Positions 35,388-44,460 are shown, counted from the stretch's first letter. The stretch: 49,835 nucleotides of DNA from Nitriliruptorales bacterium (GCA_024644015.1 JAHELV010000008.1:25823-75657); one strand, 5' to 3'. Made by a program: numbers and translations. Notes: generated by a model not told the origin, from the sequence alone.

Positions 35388-35555
35388 GTGCGACACCTCA
35401 CTGCCGGAGAATGCCCGGGTCGGGGTATCAAAGAACGCTCCCAGTCAAGAGGGCAGCGCTGCCCGGCAAGTCTAGCCCTCACGCGATCGGACTGACAACC
35501 GGCGCCCCCGGACCGACGATTGCCAGTCGGGCGCCAAGGTTTGCCCGCGGCGTCG

Positions 35556-35963
35556 TCAACGCGTGACGACGGCGCGCGATGTGCGCTGGTCGATCACCTT
35601 CGAGCCGTCGTCGAGGCGCGCCCAGATGGCAAGCGTCGCCGTGTCATCGTCGCCGATCGCAGTCACCTCGCCTCCCACGGTCACGCTCGCGCCGACCGGG
35701 CAGGCCGCACGGAACTGGCACGACATGCTGCGCACGCGGCCGGCGTCACCGAGCCAGTCGGTCAGCAGCGCTGACAGCAGGCCCATGCTGAGCATGCCGT
35801 GCGCGATCACGCCACCGGTCGGGCTGAACGACTCGGCGAACTGTTGGTCCCAGTGCAACGGGTTGACGTCCCCGCTGACACCGGCGTACCGGATCAGCGC
35901 GGCCTGATCGAGGCTGACGGACCGCTCCGGCAAGCGGTCGCCGAGCTGCAGCTCGGCGCTCAC
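35556..35963 (-). CDS. hadB: MaoC-like (R)-specific hydratase/dehydratase, HadB-like
   Basis: A 135-residue hot-dog-fold protein starting at GTG 35963 (VSAELQLGDRLPERSVSL). It carries the catalytic hydratase motif GDVNPLHWDQQFAESF with Asp and His in the D-x4-H spacing, then GGVIAHGMLSMGLLSALLTD. In mycobacteria HadB is the catalytic partner of the (3R)-hydroxyacyl-ACP dehydratase of fatty-acid synthase II. It overlaps hadA by 4 nt (GTGA), so the two are translationally coupled. The substrate in this organism is unknown, and mycolic acids should not be assumed. A reading frame back to 36032 is not supported. Confidence 0.88.
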   Translation of the reverse strand: MSAELQLGDRLPERSVSLDQAALIRYAGVSGDVNPLHWDQQFAESFSPTGGVIAHGMLSMGLLSALLTDWLGDAGRVRSMSCQFRAACPVGASVTVGGEVTAIGDDDTATLAIWARLDDGSKVIDQRTSRAVVTR

Positions 35964-36400
35964 GACGCTTCCGGCACGAAGGCCAGCCGGGAGCGGCTCG
36001 TGACCACGGCGGCGCCGTCGGGGCGGTTGCACTCGACTTCGATCGTCAACAGCTCCAGCCCCCGAAGGGATCGCAGATCGGTGATGGTCGGTGTGCAGAT
36101 CAACACGTCACCGACCCGGACCGGTGACTGGAACGTGAACTCTTGACCACCGTGCATCACGCGGTCGTGCGCACCGAGCTGCGGGTCGGACATGATCCGG
36201 CTCCACGCCTGCGCCCCCGCGATGCATGCGACGAATGCGGGTGGTACCGCCAGCCCGTCGCCGACGCTGTCGGGCGCGTCGTTGCGGTAGCGCTCGTCGG
36301 TGACGCCAGTGACCGCCGCGTACGACCGCACATGCTCACGTCCGACCTCGAAGCGGTACGCCGCATACCGATGGCCGACGCGATCCTGGTTCAGTGGCAT
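35960..36400 (-). CDS. hadA: MaoC-like dehydratase partner, HadA-like
   Basis: A 146-residue hot-dog protein (MPLNQDRVGHRYAAYRFEVG, REHVRSYAAVTGVTDERYRN). It matches the N-terminal half of FAS1-type dehydratases (HadA/HadC). It lacks the D-x4-H catalytic pair, as expected for the acyl-chain-binding subunit. It is coupled to hadB and begins 8 bp after infC. Only two subunits are present here, against HadA, HadB and HadC in mycobacteria, so a single heterodimer is predicted. Confidence 0.87.
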   Translation of the reverse strand: MPLNQDRVGHRYAAYRFEVGREHVRSYAAVTGVTDERYRNDAPDSVGDGLAVPPAFVACIAGAQAWSRIMSDPQLGAHDRVMHGGQEFTFQSPVRVGDVLICTPTITDLRSLRGLELLTIEVECNRPDGAAVVTSRSRLAFVPEAS

Positions 36401-36408
36401 GCCAGAGG

Positions 36409-36927
36409 CTAGGCGCGCGCCGACCGCGGCCCGAGGACCATCGTGATGAAGCGACCCTCCATCGGCGAACGGGTTTCGACCTGAGCGACTTCGGCGAGCT
36501 CGTCGCTGAAGCGGTCGAGCAGCTTGATGCCCATCTCGGGACGACGCAGCTCGCGGCGGCGGAACATGATCTGCACGCGCACCGAGTGGCCCTCCTCGAG
36601 GAACTTGCGAGCCTGGCGCACCTTGGTGTCGAAATCGTGGTCGTCGATCTTCGGCCGCAGCCGGATCGCCTTCTGCCCCCCACCACGCTGCTGCTTGCGC
36701 GCCTCCCGCTCGGCGCGTTCCTGCTCGTAGAGGTGCTTGCCGTAGTCCATCACTTTGGCGACGGGGGGGCTGGCATTGGGTGCAACCTCGACGAGATCGA
36801 GTTCGAGCGCCTTGGCCGCGTCGATCGCGATCTTGAGGGGCACGATGCCGACCTGCTTGCCCTCCGGGCCGATGAGCCGCACCTCCTTGGCGCGGATCTC
36901 CGTGTTGGTGGCGAGTCGTTCAGCCAA
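36409..36927 (-). CDS. infC: Translation initiation factor IF-3
   Basis: IF-3 keeps 30S subunits free and proofreads the start codon and initiator tRNA. The 172-residue protein has the N domain (NTEIRAKEVRLIGPEGKQVG, LDLVEVAPNASPPVAKVMDY, GKHLYEQERAEREARK) and the C domain (AIRLRPKIDDHDFDTKVRQA, RKFLEEGHSVRVQIMFRRRE). The start is TTG at 36927 with AGGAGG only a few nt upstream. IF-3 is usually encoded as infC-rpmI-rplT. Here neither partner is present and the gene sits between rpmG and hadA. It may be the relocated only copy or an extra one. Confidence 0.95.
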   Translation of the reverse strand: MAERLATNTEIRAKEVRLIGPEGKQVGIVPLKIAIDAAKALELDLVEVAPNASPPVAKVMDYGKHLYEQERAEREARKQQRGGGQKAIRLRPKIDDHDFDTKVRQARKFLEEGHSVRVQIMFRRRELRRPEMGIKLLDRFSDELAEVAQVETRSPMEGRFITMVLGPRSARA

Positions 36928-37089
36928 AGATCCTCCTGGTGCCTACCGTTGCTGGTGAGTGTTCCGCGCACGATTGTGCAGGGTCGCAAAGGCCCCGCCA
37001 AGACCCAGATGGGGTTGCGGGGCGTTGCTGAGGGTGGTCGAGCGCCGGTGCGCTCAGAGCATGAGACCTACCGCCGCGGTTGCCTGACG

Positions 37090-37254
37090 TCACCGCGTTT
37101 CGCGGTGAGCCTGGTGCTGGTTGCAGCGGGAGCAGTACTTGCGCAGCTCGAGGCGCTCGCGCTGCGTGTGGCGGTTCTTGGTGGTGATGTAGTTCCGCTC
37201 CTTGCACACCGTGCAGGCCAGTGTGACCTTGGGGCGGGTGTCGCTCTTGGGCAT
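37090..37254 (-). CDS. rpmG: 50S ribosomal protein L33, zinc-type
   Basis: A 54-residue L33: [40 protein letters not shown], then [14 protein letters not shown]. The two CxxC pairs show the zinc-binding (C+) form. ATG at 37254 follows GAAAGAGAG. In mycobacteria and Thermus an L33 gene precedes tRNA-Trp and secE in the same way. It is followed by a 162-bp gap and infC. Confidence 0.97.
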   Translation of the reverse strand: MPKSDTRPKVTLACTVCKERNYITTKNRHTQRERLELRKYCSRCNQHQAHRETR

Positions 37255-37331
37255 GGCTCTCTTTCGATGGGCCCGCGCCACCAGACAGCGGCGCACGTAC
37301 AAAGGTGGACCCGACGGTCGTCAGGACGGCA

Positions 37332-37361
37332 AGCCTAACCGCGACCGCGCGAACCCGCACA
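37332..37361 (-). promoter_or_regulatory. Possible rpmG promoter
   Basis: On the minus strand TGTGCG (37356-37361), an 18-bp gap and TAGGCT (37332-37337). It shares the pattern TGTGCGG-N17-TAG(A/G)CTT with the candidate rplJ promoter. It lies in the 163-bp divergent gap shared with the GGDEF gene. Confidence 0.4.
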
Positions 37362-37417
37362 ACCGCTGGGCCGCCATGCTCCCTCAACCCCGGGGGCGGG
37401 CAGCCGACCTTGGCCTC

Positions 37418-38992
37418 ATGGGCGTCCGTTCCGCAACGACAGCGCGTGCTGACACGGCAGCACCGGCATGGTGGGCGATCGCTCTCGGCATGTCGATCGC
37501 CGCAGCCCTCCTCGGGGTGGCGGTGCTGCGCCCTTGGCACGGCCCGGTCGGATCCGAGGCGCGAGCGGCGTGGGTGCTCATCCAGCAGGTGACGATCGTC
37601 GTCCTGGTGGTCATGGCGGCAGCGTCCGCGCAGCCGGCCGATGCCCGGCGGTCCACCGCCAGCTACGCGGCCACTGCGGGCATGGCCGCATACCTGTTCG
37701 CCAGCATCTGGATGAACGAGATCGCCGGCCCGGCCGGGGTGTTGGGAGGCACGGTCGACCAACGTGTGCGCATCGTCGCAGGGCTGGTTGCGGGTATCGC
37801 GCTGGTGGCAATGGTGCTGTCGCTGACACACCGGCGCCGAACGGGCGGGCGGGACATCGAGGCAACCATTGACGCCGCCGTGGTCGGCGCGGCCGCGGGC
37901 GTCACGTTCTGGGAATCGGTCGTGGCCAACCTCGGCGCGGCCCGGCTGGACATCGGGACCGCCGCTGCCGCGACACTGGTCGTCGCCGCAGTGTCCGCGT
38001 TGTTCGTCCGGCTCCTGCTGTCCCCGGCCAGGCGCCTGGTCTCAGCCCGGCTGCTGGGTGTCGCATTCGGGTTGTCGGCGCTGCCCGTCGTGGACGTTGC
38101 GGTGTACGGTCTGGTGTTCGACCCGGCGCGCGCGCACTGGTGGGAGCTGCCGTTGCTGTTGGCGTGCGGAGCGCTGGCGGCGGCGTTTCTGCACCCGTCG
38201 GTACGGCAACTGGATACGGTCATCGATCCCGGGACGGTCCCGCCGCAGGGCAGCGTGCGGGCCATCATCCTGTGCGTTGCCGTGGTCGTTCCGGCCGGGG
38301 TGACGCTGGTCCGCGCACTGGCTGCGGTCGGCACCGCGTCCGGTGACGATCTTCGGGTGATCCTGTCGGTTCCGACGGCGGTCGCAGGGGTCACCATCAC
38401 GCTGGGGGTGGCATGGCGGCTGGCCACCCTGGTGCGGGAACGCGAGCACGCGCACCGACTGCTCCAGCACCACAACCGGCACGACGATCTGACGGGCCTA
38501 CCGAACCGGGCGTACCTGATCGACCGGCTGGAGGAGGAGATCCAGCGTGTGCGCGCACAGCCGGACGGTGCCAACGCAGGGTTCGGCCTGATGTTCCTCG
38601 ACCTCGACGGGTTCAAGTCGATCAACGACAGCTACGGCCATCACGCGGGCGACGCCGTGCTGGTCACAGTTGCGCAGCGGCTCGCCGACGCCGTGCGCAC
38701 AGACGACTTCGTCGGGCGGATGGCCGGCGACGAGTTCGTGCTGCTGTGCGGTCAGCCGTCCGACCAGGCAGCACTCGTCAGCCTGGCGGACCGGCTGCGC
38801 ACCGCGGTCGAGGCACCGCTGCCGGCCGAGTTCGGCGTTGTCACGCCGCGGGTCAGCATCGGCATCGCCGTGGTCGATCGCACCGTCGCGTCGTCGAGCG
38901 ACGCCGTCAGCGCAATCCTGCGGCAGGCGGACGCCAACATGTACGAGGCGAAGCGGGTGCCCCGGTCTACCGCGCCCACCAACGGGCCGTGA
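37418..38992 (+). CDS. Membrane-bound diguanylate cyclase (GGDEF domain)
   Basis: A 524-residue protein predicted to make cyclic di-GMP. The N-terminal about 330 residues contain roughly eight or more hydrophobic segments (for example WWAIALGMSIAAALLGVAVL, VQIAGLVAGIALVAMVLSL-like stretches and AIILCVAVVVPAGVTLVRAL). They resemble a membrane sensor of unknown ligand. The GGDEF domain follows: HDDLTGLPNRAYLIDRLEEE, LMFLDLDGFKSINDSYGHHA, then MAGDEFVLL as the signature (AGDEF, an accepted active variant). The start is uncertain: ATG 37418 is used, and 37376 is possible. It sits on the opposite strand between tuf2 and rpmG, apparently inserted into an otherwise collinear block. Confidence 0.87.
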   Translation: MGVRSATTARADTAAPAWWAIALGMSIAAALLGVAVLRPWHGPVGSEARAAWVLIQQVTIVVLVVMAAASAQPADARRSTASYAATAGMAAYLFASIWMNEIAGPAGVLGGTVDQRVRIVAGLVAGIALVAMVLSLTHRRRTGGRDIEATIDAAVVGAAAGVTFWESVVANLGAARLDIGTAAAATLVVAAVSALFVRLLLSPARRLVSARLLGVAFGLSALPVVDVAVYGLVFDPARAHWWELPLLLACGALAAAFLHPSVRQLDTVIDPGTVPPQGSVRAIILCVAVVVPAGVTLVRALAAVGTASGDDLRVILSVPTAVAGVTITLGVAWRLATLVREREHAHRLLQHHNRHDDLTGLPNRAYLIDRLEEEIQRVRAQPDGANAGFGLMFLDLDGFKSINDSYGHHAGDAVLVTVAQRLADAVRTDDFVGRMAGDEFVLLCGQPSDQAALVSLADRLRTAVEAPLPAEFGVVTPRVSIGIAVVDRTVASSSDAVSAILRQADANMYEAKRVPRSTAPTNGP

Positions 38993-39040
38993 CCCCGACC
39001 CGTACCCCCGCTGGCCGGGTTGCGTGGTCGTCGTGCGGGA

Positions 39041-39138
39041 GGTGTCCGGGTGCCGGTGCGCAGCCGACTCGAGGTGCCCGAGCCTCAGGCGAGGGCGGGG
39101 CCCCCGCACGGGAGGCGGAGCACCGGCACCCGGACACC
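39041..39138. repeat. Structured intergenic element, copy 5 (after tuf2)
   Basis: A perfect 19-bp inverted repeat (39041-39059 with 39120-39138) encloses a 60-bp core, the most diverged of the five. The second hairpin is GGGC-GGG-GCCC where other copies have GGAC-GGG-GTCC, a compensatory pair change. It starts 4 nt after the tuf2 stop and lies in the 150-bp convergent gap to the GGDEF gene. Confidence 0.87.
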
Positions 39139-39142
39139 GAAC

Positions 39143-40330
<1,188 letters not shown>

Positions 40331-40397
40331 GACGCGTTCCCTTCAGGAAGTCTGCGGTTGTGGTGTGGTCGGATGCGGACGGAATCATACGATCTCG

Positions 40398-40469
40398 TAG
40401 CGGCGGGTGGACTCGAACCACCGACACAGCGATTATGAGCCGCTTGCTCTACCTCTGAGCTACGCCGCC
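40398..40469 (-). tRNA. tRNA-Met (anticodon CAU, elongator-like)
   Basis: A 72-nt cloverleaf. Acceptor GGCGGCG pairs with CGCCGCT (one G-T), the D arm is GCTCAGAGGTAGAGC, the anticodon arm AGCGG-CTCATAA-TCGCT has anticodon CAT, and the T arm is GGTGG-TTCGAGT-CCACC. CCA is not encoded. A CAU tRNA could also be lysidine-modified tRNA-Ile2; the context (tRNA-Thr then tRNA-Met near rpmG, as in mycobacteria) favours Met. Confidence 0.92.
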
Positions 40470-40525
40470 GAGCAGACCCCTCGGATCCGGCTTGACCCCC
40501 CGGCGGGAGTGCCCGTCGAGAGTCG

Positions 40526-40598
40526 AGCCCCCCAACGGAATCGAACCGTTGACCTTCTCCTTACCATGGAGACGCTCTGCCGACTGAGCTAGGGGGGC
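40526..40598 (-). tRNA. tRNA-Thr (anticodon GGU)
   Basis: A 73-nt cloverleaf. Acceptor GCCCCCC pairs with GGGGGGC, the D arm is GCTCAGTCGGCAGAGC, the anticodon arm TCTCC-ATGGTAA-GGAGA has anticodon GGT, and the T arm is AACGG-TTCGATT-CCGTT. CCA is not encoded. First gene of the tRNA-Thr, tRNA-Met, tuf2 run. Confidence 0.96.
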
Positions 40599-40654
40599 GG
40601 ATGGAACGACAGTATGAAGGTCCCCATCAGCAGCCGCAACCTGCGTGGAACGCG

Positions 40655-41140
40655 ATGACACAGCTCTCCGAGGACACCGCGGTGCCGATGCGCCGGCTTG
40701 ATCCGCGTGTCCGCAACCTGTGGTGGACGGTCAGCGCACTGGTGCTGGCCGTCGTCCTGGCGGTGACGCTCGTCGCGGGCCGACTGCTCGACGACGGCTG
40801 GAGCGGGCTCCCAGCCCTGATCGTCTTCGTCTTCGGCACGCCGCTGGCGGTGCTCGTCCCGTGGCTGCGCTACCAGCGGTGGCAGTTCGCCCTGCGCGAC
40901 GACGATCTGTGGATACGCCGTGGCGTGCTGTGGCTCAACACGAGCGTCATCCCGTACGCCAGGCTGCAGTTCGTCGACACGACCCAGGGACCGCTGGAAC
41001 GCATGTTCGGGTTGTCCCAGCTGATCGTGCACACGGCCGCGCCAGGCACGTCTGGCCACCTTCCCGGACTGGCTGTCGACGACGCCAGGATGCTGCGGGA
41101 ACGCCTCGCCCGGGTGCGCCAGACCGCCCGCGATGTCTGA
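40655..41140 (+). CDS. YdbS-like bacterial PH-domain membrane protein
   Basis: A protein of about 161 residues. Two membrane segments (LWWTVSALVLAVVLAVTLVA and LPALIVFVFGTPLAVLVPWL) precede one bPH2 domain (WQFALRDDDLWIRRGVLWLN, TSVIPYARLQFVDTTQGPLE, GLSQLIVHTAAPG). This is the YdbS architecture. An in-frame ATG at 40601 exists but abuts the tRNA-Thr gene; 40655 is preferred. It overlaps the next gene by 8 nt. In Bacillus, ydbS-ydbT helps resistance to amyloliquecidin-type bacteriocins; the role here is unproven. Confidence 0.85.
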   Translation: MTQLSEDTAVPMRRLDPRVRNLWWTVSALVLAVVLAVTLVAGRLLDDGWSGLPALIVFVFGTPLAVLVPWLRYQRWQFALRDDDLWIRRGVLWLNTSVIPYARLQFVDTTQGPLERMFGLSQLIVHTAAPGTSGHLPGLAVDDARMLRERLARVRQTARDV

Positions 41141-42635
41141 GTCCGGCCCTCCGGAGGCCGCGATCTCGGACGATGCGCTGCCACGCGCCGGCGAGCGCGC
41201 CGTGCTGGGCGGCCGCCTGCACCCCAGCGTCATCGCGTTGTGGAGCGTACGGGGCGGCAGCGTGCTCGTGGCACTGTGGCTCGTCGGCTCGCTGGAGCGG
41301 CTGGTCGGGGTGGCGCTGCTCGGCGTGATCGTCGGGTCGTCGCTGCTCCGTTGGCGCCGGTTCACCTGGCGGATCGACGCCGAGGGACTGGTCATCGAGC
41401 AGGGCCTGTTCGAACGCACGCGGCGGGTGATCCCGATCGAGCGGATCCAGGCGGTGCAGACGGTGCGCAAGGTCAGTCACCGCGCCTTCGGCGTGGTCGG
41501 GCTCCGCATCGAGGCCATTGGGGGGCGTGAGACCGAAGGGCAGCTCGACGCGCTGACGCCGCGCGTCGCACGCCAGGCGCAGCACGCGCTGCTGCGGCGA
41601 CCCCAGCCGGGTAGCGACGTCTCGACGGCGGCGGCCGGTGCGGGCGAGGTGCGGCCAGGATTCCACGAACAGCTGGTCGCCGATGCGCCGCCGGGGACGG
41701 TGCTCGCACGCTGCACGCCGCGCATGCTGCTCCTGGCGGGATTGACCGGCGGCCGGGTGGGGGTGGCGGCGGCCGCGATCGGGCTGGCACAGCAGGTTTT
41801 CGGGGAGCGTCTCACCGATGCCGTCCTGTCGGCACCGGAGCGACTGGGCCTGGCCACGGCCCTCGCGCTCGCTGTCGCAGGGGTGCTCGCGGCGTTCGCA
41901 CTGTCGGTGGTCGCGACCGCGGTCGCCTACTGGGACTTCACCGTACGCCGCGATGGTCTGCTGCTGCGGTTGCAGCGCGGGTTGCTCGACGAGCGCCGTG
42001 ACACCGTGCCGGTAGCTCGCGTGCAGAGCGTGACGGTCGAGCAGAACATCCTCCGTCGTCCCCTCGGGCTCGCGAGCGTCAAGATGGTCGTCGCCGGTCG
42101 AGCGGGAGACGACGGCGACCTGACCAGCACGCTCCTGCCGATCGGCCACCGGGCCGACGCGCTTCGGCTGGTTGGCGACATCTTCGACACGACGGCACTC
42201 GACGGCGCGCAGCTGGCGTCGATGCCACGAGCCGCGCGGGCCAGGCGCGTGGCGCGCGCCGTCGCCGTCACAGCCGTGATCACTGCCGTCGTCGCCGCGA
42301 CGGCCGGCCTGCAGTGGGTGCCATTCGGTCTGGCGTCAGCGGCGGTCACGGTGCCCATCGCCGTGGCGTCCTACCGGGCGCTCGGGTGGGCAGTCCGCGA
42401 CGACCTGGTCGTCGCCCGGTCGGGCTGGCTGGTCCGACGGATCAGCGTGACGCCGGTCGCGGCGACACAGAGCGCTCGCCTGTCGAGCTCGCCGTTCCAA
42501 CGCCGTCGCGATCTCGCAACGCTGCGCGTCGAGATCGCGCGCGCGCGAGGAGCCCGCGACCCTCGCCTGCTCGACATCGCCGCAGCGGACGGCGCCCGCC
42601 TCCAACACCGGCTGGCCGATGCGGTCTCGGATTGA
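41133..42635 (+). CDS. YdbT-like multi-PH-domain membrane protein
   Basis: A 500-residue partner of the preceding gene. Three bPH2-type units can be seen: TWRIDAEGLVIEQGLFERTR / RVIPIERIQAVQTVRK near residues 75-125; DFTVRRDGLLLRLQRGLLDE / DTVPVARVQSVTVEQNILRR near 265-310; and DDLVVARSGWLVRRISVTPV near 420-445. Pairs of membrane helices lie between them (for example VALLGVIVGSSLL and LALAVAGVLAAFALSVVATA). This matches the YdbT family. The start ATG lies inside the end of the upstream gene, so translation is coupled. Confidence 0.87.
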   Translation: MSESGPPEAAISDDALPRAGERAVLGGRLHPSVIALWSVRGGSVLVALWLVGSLERLVGVALLGVIVGSSLLRWRRFTWRIDAEGLVIEQGLFERTRRVIPIERIQAVQTVRKVSHRAFGVVGLRIEAIGGRETEGQLDALTPRVARQAQHALLRRPQPGSDVSTAAAGAGEVRPGFHEQLVADAPPGTVLARCTPRMLLLAGLTGGRVGVAAAAIGLAQQVFGERLTDAVLSAPERLGLATALALAVAGVLAAFALSVVATAVAYWDFTVRRDGLLLRLQRGLLDERRDTVPVARVQSVTVEQNILRRPLGLASVKMVVAGRAGDDGDLTSTLLPIGHRADALRLVGDIFDTTALDGAQLASMPRAARARRVARAVAVTAVITAVVAATAGLQWVPFGLASAAVTVPIAVASYRALGWAVRDDLVVARSGWLVRRISVTPVAATQSARLSSSPFQRRRDLATLRVEIARARGARDPRLLDIAAADGARLQHRLADAVSD

Positions 42636-42701
42636 GGCCCCACACGACTTCGACGCAGCTGGTTCACCGCCTCCCGTTCGCCCCGCGGGCATCCGGCGGG
42701 G

Positions 42702-42731
42702 TTGCAGACGGGGTCGCCAACGACCTAGGCT
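42702..42731 (+). promoter_or_regulatory. Predicted tRNA-Tyr promoter
   Basis: TTGCAG (42702-42707), an 18-bp spacer and TAGGCT (42726-42731), ending 11 nt before the mature tRNA 5' end. The spacing and TANNNT box fit the main sigma factor. Confidence 0.55.
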
Positions 42732-42742
42732 TTCGGGTCCCC

Positions 42743-42824
42743 GGTGGGATGCCCGAGTGGCCAAAGGGACCTGGCTGTAAACCAGGCGGCTCAGCCTTCG
42801 AAGGTTCGAATCCTTCTCCCACCA
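42743..42824 (+). tRNA. tRNA-Tyr (anticodon GUA)
   Basis: An 82-nt class II tRNA. Acceptor GGTGGGA pairs with TCCCACC, the anticodon arm CCTGG-CTGTAAA-CCAGG has anticodon GTA, there is a long variable arm, and the T arm is GAAGG-TTCGAAT-CCTTC. Discriminator A, CCA not encoded. Its 3' end is a plausible integration site, see the remnant immediately downstream. Confidence 0.95.
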
Positions 42825-42903
42825 CGAAGCTTGTTATTTGTCATGCCTTCACCTGCGGTTTTTGTGTATCTAATAGTCTTGTCGGTACGCTATCGCCGCA
42901 CGG

Positions 42904-43023
42904 GTGAAGATCCGCTTGCCGGCACGCGTTCGCGGAGCCGGCGATGGGACCGTCAAGCGGCGCGCGAACGGCTCGTGGCGCCGCCCAGTATGTGCCGATC
43001 TAGGGCGGCCCGGAGGGGGCCAC
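42904..43023 (+). pseudogene. Possible N-terminal remnant of a tyrosine integrase
   Basis: From GTG 42904 the frame reads KIRLPARVRGAGDGTVKRRA then NGSWRRPVCADLGRPGGGH. The pattern GDGTVKRR-NGSW...DLG resembles the arm-binding N-terminus of actinophage-type tyrosine integrases. It has no recognisable catalytic domain and runs into the 3' end of the convergent PaaK-like gene. It starts 80 bp after tRNA-Tyr, a common phage/island attachment site. The intervening 42825-42900 stretch is locally A/T-rich. Short and by-eye only. Confidence 0.35.
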
Positions 43024-44391
43024 TCCGATGATCTGGCGGAACTTGCCGCTTGCCCCGAGGTCGTCAGGGGGCTGGTCGTCGAGCTCTACGGAAACACCCT
43101 TGACGCCCTGGCGGTCCAGGAAGGCGCCCAGAATGTGCGACACCGACTGCCAAGCCGTCGCCTGCTGGTCTTCGTCCTGACAGGAGATCCGGACAGAGAG
43201 GCGTTTCGGACTGGTCTGAACCAACTGGATACGCTCGACACCTGCGACCTCGTCGAGACCTGCGGTGATGGCCAGGGGAAGCACTTCGATGACTGTGTCG
43301 TCGGATGCGAACCGGAGGATGTCGTCTTGTCGACCGGTGACACGGATGGCGGGCAGCGAGCTTCCACAGCCGCAGGGGTCGGGTCGCACGAGCACGGAGT
43401 CCCCGAGGTCGTATCGAATGATCGGTTGCACACGGTTGGACAGATTGGTGAGGAGCGTGGTGTGCGAGGGCTCTCCCGGCGGGACCTGAAGATGATCGGC
43501 GTCGACGGGTTCGAGGATCATCCAGTCGCTGCGGTAGTGCAGCCACTCATACCGACACGTCGTGGCTAGGAGCAGGCACTCTGAGCTCCCGTAGCCGTCG
43601 ATGACTGGAGCCCCGAACGTAGCCGCCATCTGCTGCCGCTCCTCGACTGAAACCGTCTCGCCCCCCGTGCCGATGAGACCCGGCTGGATGTGAAGCCGCC
43701 CGGCGCGTCGTTCCTGAGCCAGCTGACGGATCGCACTCGGATACCCCGTGAGAATCGCCGGGTCGAAGGAGTTCAGCTGCGCCACCATGTCACCGAGGGA
43801 CTGTTCGACGCTGACGACCTGCTGCCGCTCCTTCCTCCGCTTGTTGTCACGTTGACCCAGCACGACCATTCCGGCTCCGGCGAAGTGGCCCGCAGTGCCG
43901 ACCACGCGGGCCCGGCGCATTCCTTTGGCAATCAGTCGACGCCATCGGGCGCGGCGCAACAACCTAAACCCGCCAAAGGCGTAGCAGGCGTAGATCGCAG
44001 ATATCGCAGCCCGGTCCGCCACGAAAACCCCCGGATGGCCCGTAGTTCCCGAACTGCGACAGACGAAGTAGTCATCGAGAAAGCGGACTCCGCTCAAGGT
44101 CGGGTCGGCGATGAATGCCTCCAGGGAGTCGAGGGTTATGCGCCGGTCAGCGACCCACTCGTCGAACCGCTCCATCAGCTCCGGCTTCTGCGTCACTGGT
44201 AGGTCGGTCAGCGAGACCGGACCAAAGGCAAGCTCGGAGTACGCCTCCCGAAAGTAGGGCGAGTAGACCCTTGCGTAGGCCACGAGCGACGCAAGTCTTT
44301 CTTCCTGCCGCCGCCGCAGACCAGCAGGTCCCTCACGTTCCGCTGTCCACAGATCGGCGGCCACACGGAATATCGCGCGGCGGTCTTTCAT
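43000..44391 (-). CDS. PaaK/CapK-like adenylate-forming enzyme
   Basis: A 463-residue member of the phenylacetate-CoA ligase-like ANL superfamily, which activates a carboxylic acid as an acyl-adenylate. Motifs: VCRSSGTTGHPGVFVADRAA (ATP-binding loop), GYPSAIRQLAQERRAG, GTGGETVSVEERQQM, VIDGYGSSECLLLATTC, IIRYDLGDSVLV and TGRQDDILRF. The substrate is not predictable. ATG at 44391 has AGGAGG at 9 nt. Third codon positions appear less G/C-rich than in neighbours. With the integrase-like remnant and tRNA-Tyr on its 3' side, it may have been acquired horizontally. Confidence 0.85.
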   Translation of the reverse strand: MKDRRAIFRVAADLWTAEREGPAGLRRRQEERLASLVAYARVYSPYFREAYSELAFGPVSLTDLPVTQKPELMERFDEWVADRRITLDSLEAFIADPTLSGVRFLDDYFVCRSSGTTGHPGVFVADRAAISAIYACYAFGGFRLLRRARWRRLIAKGMRRARVVGTAGHFAGAGMVVLGQRDNKRRKERQQVVSVEQSLGDMVAQLNSFDPAILTGYPSAIRQLAQERRAGRLHIQPGLIGTGGETVSVEERQQMAATFGAPVIDGYGSSECLLLATTCRYEWLHYRSDWMILEPVDADHLQVPPGEPSHTTLLTNLSNRVQPIIRYDLGDSVLVRPDPCGCGSSLPAIRVTGRQDDILRFASDDTVIEVLPLAITAGLDEVAGVERIQLVQTSPKRLSVRISCQDEDQQATAWQSVSHILGAFLDRQGVKGVSVELDDQPPDDLGASGKFRQIIGVAPSGPP

Positions 44392-44460
44392 CCCAACCAA
44401 CCTCCTCGAGTCCCCACCACCGAAGGCCCAGGCACTCCGTCCGCTCGCTGGCGGCCCCGA

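Noticed and set aside
37202-37417. Longer N-terminus for the GGDEF protein
   Set aside because: It would run antisense through rpmG and its promoter region; hydrophobic, domain-like sequence begins only after 37418.
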